A stretch of DNA of 40,781 nt from a bacterium (GTDB lineage: Bacteria; Planctomycetota; UBA1135; GCA-002686595): positions 1 to 40,781 of the forward strand of contig JAAELL010000337.1 of assembly GCA_024226735.1 (NCBI GenBank), written 5' to 3'. Both the position numbers and the translations under genes were made by a program. The notes under the pieces are model-generated. The model made no database searches and was not told where the DNA came from. It saw only the letters and a program-made list of their open reading frames with translations. Positions 35,010 through 40,781 of the stretch are shown one piece after another. Each line of letters begins with the position of its first letter. Position 1 is the stretch's first letter.

Positions 35010-35281
35010 GGGCTCGACCCGGGGCAGCAACTGGATCGAGAAGTCGATCGCCCGCTGCATCAGGACGCTGTGGACCACCGCGCCGCTCCATTGCCCGAGC
35101 CGCTCGAGCAAAGAGCCACGACGCACCCACGTGTAGGCTGCAGGCGCTCGTACCAGATCGTGTAGCTGCCGAGCCGGCCGTCACGCCGGTGATAGAAGCC
35201 GCGCGGTGGAACGTAGAGCTCGGGCTTCTGGGCGGTCGCTGCGTCTTGACACGGTACGGCGAGGAGGAGCGCGAGGAGCAT
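35001..35281 (-). pseudogene. small secreted protein, frameshifted
   Basis: From the complement of 35279-35281 the frame encodes a short leader (MLLALLLAVPCQDAATA) and then QKPELYVPPRGFYHRRDGRL and GSYTIWYERLQ. A different frame then continues with the same GC-rich third positions: AAYTWVRRGSLLERLGQWSG to QRAIDFSIQLLPRVEPLP, stopping at 35001-35003. The total is 281 bases, not a multiple of three. The frame change falls near 35130-35145. No family recognised. This is a broken gene or a sequencing error. Confidence 0.45.
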
Positions 35282-35362
35282 GAGCCGAGCGTAACCGACG
35301 CGAGCCACCGATGGCGCAACGTCTGAGGGCCGTTGCAGGGAACGAGCTATCCATGACGTGAA

Positions 35363-35392
35363 GGAGCGCACCGGACGGATCCGATGCGCTCC
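35363..35392 (-). terminator. terminator-like hairpin downstream of the 833-aa secreted protein gene
   Basis: GGAGCGCA-c-CGGA-cgga-TCCG-a-TGCGCTCC forms an 8+4 pair stem with one internal mismatch and a 4-base loop. It starts 63 bases beyond the stop at 35455. There is no T-tract, so termination is uncertain. Confidence 0.4.
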
Positions 35393-35454
35393 AACGTTCC
35401 GACTCCTCCCCACTCTCCGATAGGGATGGAATCTCTCTCCGTGCTGGCGTCCTT

Positions 35455-37956
35455 CTAGGGAAGGAACGTCACCGAGCAAGCGTTGCTGAAGTTCGAGGTC
35501 TGAATCCCGCCGACCATGTCCCGGTGCCAGACCTGGAAGTGCCAGGTCTCACCGGGCTGGGCCGCGACCGGGCCAGTGCCCTGCGGGAGGTTACCGGGGA
35601 AGATCTGAGTCGAGATCTCGCCGTCGACGCCGCTGAACTCGATCTCCGTCACGTAGCGACCGATGTTGCCACCGATGCACAGTCGGCCGACGCTTCCGCC
35701 TGGCATGTTCAGGTTGCCGATCGTGAGCGACGTGTTGAGGTAGCCGAACTGGTTCTGGGGCATCTCGACGCAGTACGCGGTGTGCGAATCGCCCGCCGAC
35801 TGCGTGCCTTCGATCCAGAGCCACGACGAGTTGCGTCCCCCACCGGAACCGACCGAGTTCGGGTTCGCATCGCAGTACTGCACGCCAACCGCGCGGTCGA
35901 GACCGGCGTCGTACGTCGGGTGGTCGAGCGTGGAGCCGTTCAGGCGACCACGAGCGTCCCCGGCGGTTCCCGTGTCCGTCGTAAAGAGGACGGCACCATC
36001 ATCGCTGAACGTGCTCGCCTCGCCGTCCCAGCGCGTGCACACGCGACCGTGCAGCTCCGCGTCGGAGGAGTCGGCGAGCAGCCGGTGCCGCTCGGCGAGG
36101 GCGATCCGCCCGTCGAACACTTCGTCGGAGATGTTGCCCGACACCATGTACATGTCGAAGTTCTCCGTACCGATCCCGAACCAGGACTCCTCGGCGTACG
36201 TGAGGAAGAACCCGCGGCCATCGGTCGCGATGCTCGGACCCCACTGGTCCAGCTCGGGGTCGAAGTCCTCGAGGGTGGCGCTGATCAGGCTGCGACCGAA
36301 CACCTCGCCATCGATGATGACCCGGGCGTAGATGCTGCGCTGGAAGCCGGAAGGGTGACTACCGGAGGCGAAGCGGCGGTCGTAGGCGACGATCGAGGGG
36401 CGCTCGTTCGTGTTGCCGAGGTCCGCGTCGAACTGGGAAGTGACGCTCGGGTTCGCGCAGAGCGCGCTCGACTCGACCTGGAAGTTGCCTTCGCCGGACG
36501 CCGCGCCACCGCTCCAGACGATGCGACGAGCGTAGACCTGGCCGCGGCCGTCGTCGTTGCTGTCACGGATCCAAGCGACGGTCCAGTAGTGCGAGTTTGA
36601 GCTCGGGTCACCGACACCGTTCGAGATCGTCGGCGTGATGTCGTTGGCGGCCGAGCTGTCGACCGTCACACGAGTCCCCACGAACGATCCATCCCAGTCG
36701 ACGACTTGGTACTGCACGTTGCCATGCGTCCCGCCGATGAGGCTCGACCAGATGACGCAGAAGTGCGTGTTGAGGAGATTGTCGCGGCCCGTGCCGCCGA
36801 CGTCCGGATTGCGCTTCGGAACACCGAAGGTGCTGATCTGGAAGTCGGCACCAGCGAGATCGAAGATGCTCATGTCGACGATGCGGCCACGGATCTCACT
36901 GCTTGGACCGTCGGGGTTGACCGACGCCACGACGAGGGCCCGGTCGGGACCGTAAACGTAGGCGAGGCGCGGGCTGGTCCAGTTCGCGTTCGACATCTCG
37001 ATTGCAAACGAATCGCCCTGCGTCGTGCCGGTGGAGTTCCACTTCGTCACGTACACGTCGGCGTTGGCGGCGGAGGTGTACTCCTCCCAACACGCGAGGT
37101 ACTCGTCCGACTGGCCGCAGAAGACGATGTCGGGACGCGAGTCGTCCGCGACGCCGAATGTCTGGCTGAAGGCATCGAGCGGCGGGTCGATCGTGACCGG
37201 CAGGACGGCGTTCGCCAGGAACGACTCGGGAACGCGCAGCTCGATCGCCGAACCCGTCCAGGTCCGCTCGATCGACTGACGCGCGCCGGCGGCGTCGACG
37301 ACGAATGCTTGTCCGTAGGTCACTTCGCCAAACGTGTCGTGCACGAAGCGCAGCATCTCGCTGGCGCCCGCACCGTTCTCGAGGCCAGCCGAGTTGAAGG
37401 TCGACTCGCCCAGGACCGGACGCAGCTCCGTCTCGACCGCCATGCGGACGACGAGGTCGCCCGAGCCCGGCAGCTCGTCGAAGACGAACGTCTGCTCGAC
37501 GCTGTCGAGGCCCACGTTGTAGACCTCACGCAGCCCAGTCCGCTCGAGCTCGACGGTGGTGTCCGTCTCGACGGGCTGACCGACCACGGCTGTCCCAAGG
37601 GTCGTGTTGCCACGCGTCGCCTCGACGACCTCGAAGCGCACGGGCCATTCCTGCGGCGATTGCTTGCCGAACACGGGGTAGACCGTGAGGCCGCTCTCGT
37701 CGAGGCTCGCCCGGAAGTCCCGGGTACGGACCCAGATGTCACCGTCGGCGGCGACGTCCACGAGCGGCTTGGTCATGAGCTCGCGGATCGACAGCGGCGC
37801 GTCGAAGTTGTTCCGCGAGAACGAAGGCGCCTCGATCTCATGCTCGGGCGAGGTGGGGTTCGAGGGCGGCCAGGGCGCGTCCTCGAAGCTCTGGGAAACA
37901 GCCGGGGCGGCGAGGCCCGCGACCAAAAGGGGCAAAGAACAGGTGTGGTTCTTCAT
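35455..37956 (-). CDS. large secreted protein with propeller-like region and shared C-terminal module
   Basis: An 833-residue protein. The start is at the complement of 37954-37956 (MKNHTCSLPLLVAGLAAPAV, a good signal peptide); an upstream in-frame ATG at 37980 has no ribosome site. Residues ~30-260 are a beta-rich region resembling those preceding repeat domains in other planctomycetal surface proteins. Residues ~270-660 contain repeated PDIVFCGQSDEYLACWEEYT, RLAYVYGPDRALVVAS, RPSIVAYDRRFASG and GPSIATDGRGFFLTYAE segments, a bacterial neuraminidase/Asp-box-like propeller pattern. No catalytic set is evident. Residues ~691-833 are the shared module in a divergent form (QYCDANPNSVG, NQFGYLN, GNIGRY, ETWHFQVWHRD, SNFSNA). 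Extracellular, function unknown. Confidence 0.75.
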   Translation of the reverse strand: MKNHTCSLPLLVAGLAAPAVSQSFEDAPWPPSNPTSPEHEIEAPSFSRNNFDAPLSIRELMTKPLVDVAADGDIWVRTRDFRASLDESGLTVYPVFGKQSPQEWPVRFEVVEATRGNTTLGTAVVGQPVETDTTVELERTGLREVYNVGLDSVEQTFVFDELPGSGDLVVRMAVETELRPVLGESTFNSAGLENGAGASEMLRFVHDTFGEVTYGQAFVVDAAGARQSIERTWTGSAIELRVPESFLANAVLPVTIDPPLDAFSQTFGVADDSRPDIVFCGQSDEYLACWEEYTSAANADVYVTKWNSTGTTQGDSFAIEMSNANWTSPRLAYVYGPDRALVVASVNPDGPSSEIRGRIVDMSIFDLAGADFQISTFGVPKRNPDVGGTGRDNLLNTHFCVIWSSLIGGTHGNVQYQVVDWDGSFVGTRVTVDSSAANDITPTISNGVGDPSSNSHYWTVAWIRDSNDDGRGQVYARRIVWSGGAASGEGNFQVESSALCANPSVTSQFDADLGNTNERPSIVAYDRRFASGSHPSGFQRSIYARVIIDGEVFGRSLISATLEDFDPELDQWGPSIATDGRGFFLTYAEESWFGIGTENFDMYMVSGNISDEVFDGRIALAERHRLLADSSDAELHGRVCTRWDGEASTFSDDGAVLFTTDTGTAGDARGRLNGSTLDHPTYDAGLDRAVGVQYCDANPNSVGSGGGRNSSWLWIEGTQSAGDSHTAYCVEMPQNQFGYLNTSLTIGNLNMPGGSVGRLCIGGNIGRYVTEIEFSGVDGEISTQIFPGNLPQGTGPVAAQPGETWHFQVWHRDMVGGIQTSNFSNACSVTFLP

Positions 37957-38263
37957 GATCTCGTAGGAGTTGTTCCGCATGCAGGCCGGTAGCGAGCGGA
38001 GGCGCTCTCCCTTGCGGGAGTGGGGTGCTGGCCCGGGGTTCCATCACCCCGAGGTACCGAAGCTCTCTCGGCTTCAACACTGCCCGTGCGGGTCCGGGGA
38101 ATGAACCGACAGCGATCTCGAAAATCCGGATCCCCTCCGGCCGACGATGGGACGCAGGAAGGGCCATGGCTTCTCTCGGGCCGGCGACGCGCCGGCGTGG
38201 GAGCTCACGAACGGAACCACCGCAATCCGGGAGTCTGCGTGCTCCTGTCAACCCTGTGTTTCT
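37957..38263. other. ~300-bp intergenic region, long possible leader
   Basis: There is no gene here. It separates the stop of the 148-aa gene from the start of the 833-aa secreted protein, both on the minus strand. It holds several short stems: GCCGGCG-acg-CGCCGGC at 38180-38196 and CTCCC-ttgc-GGGAG at 38006-38019. The first could terminate the upstream gene; the second would lie in the leader of the secreted protein. Confidence 0.5.
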
Positions 38264-38710
38264 CTACTCACCGCTCCGCAGCTTGGTCAGCTCGTCGACT
38301 GTGCGCGCGAGGCGACGCTGGGCGCGGACAACCGCCTTCGAGAGATTGCCGATTCTCGTTTGCGCGCCCATGTCGGTGAATGGGTCGTCCAGCCAGACGT
38401 CGAATCCACGATTCCAAGACGCGCGATCCGCATTGAGTCCCGCGTCGAGCCGACGCCCGCCGAGCCCCAACGCCGCACACTCCTCGCCCAACGCCCGCAG
38501 GTACCGGCGCGCGCGCCGCAGGTGGCTACGCGCTTCGTTCACGCGGTCGTGCTTGATGGACGACGCAAACCACCCGCCGCCGAACAAATCGAAGAGCCCC
38601 CAGCGTCGAGCGCCTTTCAACGCCTCGGCGGCGTCCGCGAGACTGCGACGTGCCTTTCGCGCGCACCCCATCGCTCGCTGCACGACGTCTCCCTGATCCA
38701 TTGCGTCCAT
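38264..38710 (-). CDS. conserved hypothetical helical protein (~148 aa)
   Basis: A 145-148 residue protein; ATG 38710 or 38701 are both possible, the second having GGAC just upstream. It is mostly helical and basic. The central WGLFDLFGGGWFASSIKHDR matches a motif (W-x-x-x-D-x-x-G-G-G-x-x-x-S-x-x-K-x-x-x-x-x-x-A) that I have seen in uncharacterised cytosolic proteins of several phyla. Coiled-coil-like helices flank it (ARSHLRRARRYLRALGEECA, LSKAVVRAQRRLARTVDELT). No signal peptide or membrane segment. Divergent from the FG-GAP gene downstream. Function unknown. Confidence 0.65.
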   Translation of the reverse strand: MDAMDQGDVVQRAMGCARKARRSLADAAEALKGARRWGLFDLFGGGWFASSIKHDRVNEARSHLRRARRYLRALGEECAALGLGGRRLDAGLNADRASWNRGFDVWLDDPFTDMGAQTRIGNLSKAVVRAQRRLARTVDELTKLRSGE

Positions 38711-38819
38711 GGGGAGCCGTACGCACGCGAGCGGGTCGCATTCAAGCGGTGTGTGCCCGCGGCTTCATTCGGGTCAGAGACGCGTACCGAGCGCGCAAGA
38801 CAGTGGATTCCGCGGAACA

Positions 38820-38843
38820 TCTCCTACGCCGTGTAGTAGGAGA
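38820..38843. promoter_or_regulatory. perfect 8-8-8 inverted repeat upstream of the FG-GAP gene
   Basis: TCTCCTAC (38820-38827) and GTAGGAGA (38836-38843) are exact inverted arms with an 8-base spacer. They lie 51 bases before the ATG at 38895, in the divergent region shared with the 148-aa gene. It is a candidate operator or leader hairpin. Confidence 0.4.
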
Positions 38844-38894
38844 CGAGGAACGCCCCGGCGCCGGGTGACGCGAGACCCCAACCACACCCATCAA

Positions 38895-40520
38895 ATGAAC
38901 TACCCGACCCTCGCGGGGCGCCGGGTCGCGCGTGCAACGTGTACCGCGACTCTGACCCTCTACGTCTCTCTATCCGCATCAGCACAATTCGTCGGAGAGG
39001 GGAAGGTCCTCGAATCCGGCACGGGCATGCGAGGAGACTTTTTCGGCTTCACTTCCGCGCTCTTCAGCGACCGCATCGCGGTGGGAGCACTGCGCGCCGC
39101 CGACGACAAGGGTCGCGTGTACGTCTTCGAGCACGATGCGGCCGGGTGGATGCATACTGCGGAACTGCACGCCGATGCGGGCGCGCACGACCTGTTCGGG
39201 GTCCAGCTCGAGCTCTACGGGGACACCCTGATGGCGAGCGACTCGGGGCCGGCGTCCGCGATGAATCACGTCTACGTATTCGAAGCGCAAGGCGCCGATT
39301 GGGTCCGCACCCAAGTCCTCGCGCCGCGGGGCAGCACGGGTGAACAGACGCGCTTGATCGCGCTCGGATCGGACCTCGCGGTCGTGGGGGCGCCGATGGC
39401 CGATCATCCGGCGGCCGCGGACGCCGGAGCGATCTACCTATTCGAGAGGCTCGGCGGTGTCTGGACGCTGACCCAGAAGGTCTTCGCGCGCGAGCCGATC
39501 GCGGGCGCACAGTTCGGCGGCAACGCCGCGCTCTCGGGCAACCACATGGTGGTTGGCGAGCAGACGCACGAGCACAAGGACAACACCGTCTACTTCTTCA
39601 CGCGCACCCCCGCCGGCTGGACCCAGACCGAGACCGTCCGGGCCCACGACAGCGTTCCGCGGGATCTGTTCGGCAAGGCACTGGCGCTCGAGGGCTCGAC
39701 AGCCATCGTCGCCGCGCCGGAGAAACGCGAGACGTGGTTCCGCCAGGGTGCCGTCTACGTCTTCGAACGCCACGAGGGCAGGTGGCGTGAGCACGCCAAG
39801 CTGACGGAGTCCTTCGCGACCCAAGGCTCGTTCGGCAACCGCTACGGTGGTTCGGTAGCCCTGAGCGGAGGCAGCCTGATCGTCGGCGCGGCCCAGGCCA
39901 ACCCTGCGCCGTCCATCGGGGGCCAGGCGTTCCTGTACACGCGCGACGAGCAACGGTCCTGGAACCGACGGACGACGCTCGACGGCGGCACGCTGTCCTT
40001 TCTGGGCCTCAGCGTCGAGATCGACGAACGCTGGCTCGTGGTCTCCGCCCCCGACGCCATCACCCAGGCGCTATCCGGACCGCGGGTCTTCGCCTGGCGG
40101 CGCACGGGCGAGAACGCGGGCGCGAGCTACTGCCACCCCGACCCTGGCCCATCCGGGCCCGCACCGGACCTACGTGCCGTGGGCAGCACGCTCGTGCAAC
40201 GCAACGACCTCTCATTCGTCGTCGACAGCCTGCCGCTCACGAGCTTCGGAGTCCTACTCGCTTCGCGGACCGTCGCGGACCGACCGTTTCATGGCAGTGG
40301 GGCCGGCACACTATGCCTCGGTGACCCGGTGCTGCGCGCTTCCGGCCCACTGGCGGGCAGCGCGGGATACCAGTCGGTCCAGATTCCGTTCGACCTGATC
40401 ATCCCTCCTTCGGGCGTAGAGATCGGCGCCGGCGAGACGTGGAACTTCCAAATCTGGTTTCGAATTCCGGGACCCGCTTCGACCCACACCTCTACCGCGG
40501 TCACTGTGAGCTTCGATTGA
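38895..40520 (+). CDS. secreted FG-GAP repeat beta-propeller protein with shared C-terminal module (second copy)
   Basis: A 541-residue protein from ATG 38895. The 62 preceding in-frame codons do not look like protein, and a signal peptide follows (ATCTATLTLYVSLSASAQ). Residues ~35-400 are about seven FG-GAP-like repeats (FFGFTSALFSDRIAVGALRA, FGVQLELYGDTLMASD, YGGSVALSGGSLIVGAAQAN) alternating with VYVFE...W strands, as in the 2385-3932 protein. Residues ~409-541 are the most divergent copy of the shared module: GASYCHPDPGPSG, TSFGVLLASRTV replaces GQFGYF, and ETWNFQIWFR lacks the middle Cys of WNFQCW. Predicted extracellular; function unknown. Confidence 0.82.
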   Translation: MNYPTLAGRRVARATCTATLTLYVSLSASAQFVGEGKVLESGTGMRGDFFGFTSALFSDRIAVGALRAADDKGRVYVFEHDAAGWMHTAELHADAGAHDLFGVQLELYGDTLMASDSGPASAMNHVYVFEAQGADWVRTQVLAPRGSTGEQTRLIALGSDLAVVGAPMADHPAAADAGAIYLFERLGGVWTLTQKVFAREPIAGAQFGGNAALSGNHMVVGEQTHEHKDNTVYFFTRTPAGWTQTETVRAHDSVPRDLFGKALALEGSTAIVAAPEKRETWFRQGAVYVFERHEGRWREHAKLTESFATQGSFGNRYGGSVALSGGSLIVGAAQANPAPSIGGQAFLYTRDEQRSWNRRTTLDGGTLSFLGLSVEIDERWLVVSAPDAITQALSGPRVFAWRRTGENAGASYCHPDPGPSGPAPDLRAVGSTLVQRNDLSFVVDSLPLTSFGVLLASRTVADRPFHGSGAGTLCLGDPVLRASGPLAGSAGYQSVQIPFDLIIPPSGVEIGAGETWNFQIWFRIPGPASTHTSTAVTVSFD

Positions 40521-40781
40521 GCGTGAGTCTATCCGAAATAGCAGAACGGAGATAGCTCCGACACGCACGTCAATGAACGAAAAAGAGGTGGTCCTTTGGA
40601 CGCCCATAAAGGGAGTCCAAGGGGCTTCTCTTTTGAATGTCTTCATTGCACTGCGCAAGGGAGATGTCGACAATGCCGTTTTCTCCCTGCACACCCCCCC
40701 CCCCCCCCCCCTCCCCTCACCCCCCACCACTCTCCACACCACCCCCACCCACCCAGCCGCCCCGCCTTCTCCTGCCTTCCC
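40521..40781. other. gene-free end of window with C-rich low-complexity tail
   Basis: After the stop at 40520 the composition changes sharply to a lower GC content, then from ~40687 to C-rich low-complexity sequence including a run of 18 C (40694-40711). This is a sequence-end artefact pattern rather than normal DNA of this genome. A weak ORF from ATG 40573 (MNEKEVVLWTPIKGVQGASL) stays open to the end. It has no ribosome site and atypical codon third positions, so I do not call it a gene. Confidence 0.6.
40580..40634 (+). terminator. possible bidirectional intrinsic terminator
   Basis: AAAAAGAG (40580-40587) is followed by an arm ccTTTGGAC, a loop of about 13 bases, GTCCAAgggg and CTTCTCTTTT (to 40634). 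The inner arms pair over about six to eight bases, and the outer A-rich and T-rich ends pair as well. It follows the FG-GAP gene by 60 bases. Confidence 0.45.

Noticed and set aside
38101-38200. GGGACGCA box with nearby GAAA, reminiscent of a c-di-GMP (GEMM-I) riboswitch on the plus strand
   Set aside because: The spacing between GAAA and GGGACGCA is too long, the following receptor and P3 stem do not match, and no plus-strand gene lies downstream within reach.
40573-40781. Open frame MNEKEVVLWTPIKGVQGASL... running to the window end
   Set aside because: No ribosome site, codon third positions unlike neighbouring genes, it overlaps a terminator-like structure and ends in artefactual poly-C translated as proline.

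Overview
The window is GC-rich, with codon third positions mostly G or C. It carries a gene set typical of Planctomycetota: formylglycine sulfatases, secreted FG-GAP and other beta-propeller proteins, a TPR/gluzincin peptidase, an ECF-sigma fusion pair and the relic of a Ser/Thr kinase. Eight predicted secreted proteins share one ~130-residue C-terminal module (YC-x-x-x-x-PNSTG ... GQFGYF ... GNIGRYN ... ETWNFQCWYRD ... F-x-D). I recall this module from deep-branching planctomycetes of the Saltatorellus/Engelhardtia/Rohdeia type. That placement comes from memory of the families, not from a search.

Layout. 1-4 kb: a sugar-dehydrogenase-like protein (minus), an orphan fragment of the C-terminal module, a small unknown gene and an FG-GAP protein. 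4.1-9.3 kb: a translationally coupled operon of pyruvate:ferredoxin oxidoreductase (nifJ), a dihydroorotate-dehydrogenase-like gene carrying a frameshift and an apparent ~60-codon deletion, and an FAD/NAD(P) reductase. 9.3-12.8 kb: a nucleotidyltransferase-like gene and two secreted module-bearing proteins. 12.8-16.6 kb: a 54-aa membrane protein, a TAXI-type solute-binding protein whose 3' end runs into an IS66 transposase relic, a Ser/Thr kinase relic, an SGNH hydrolase, a 41-aa DUF5989-like gene and a ~184-bp MITE-like element. 16.7-25.5 kb: two genes sharing a duplicated N-terminal domain (one with an added sulfatase and PA14-like block), then a second sulfatase and a HExxH peptidase on the other strand.

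25.6-33.3 kb: a decayed M28 peptidase, then the most unusual locus of the window. Two collinear paralogous proteins, each an ECF sigma factor joined through one membrane segment to a long carboxypeptidase-regulatory-like region, flank a coupled pair of related multi-span membrane proteins. 33.4-40.5 kb: a sialate O-acetylesterase-like enzyme, a frameshifted small secreted protein, a large secreted module protein, a conserved small cytosolic protein and a second FG-GAP module protein. The last ~90 bases are C-rich low-complexity sequence and look like a contig-end artefact.

Overall the window combines central redox metabolism (PFOR plus reductase), a secreted arsenal for sulfated and acetylated glycans carrying a shared C-terminal module, and a candidate membrane-tethered sigma-factor signalling locus. 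Several genes are visibly decaying.
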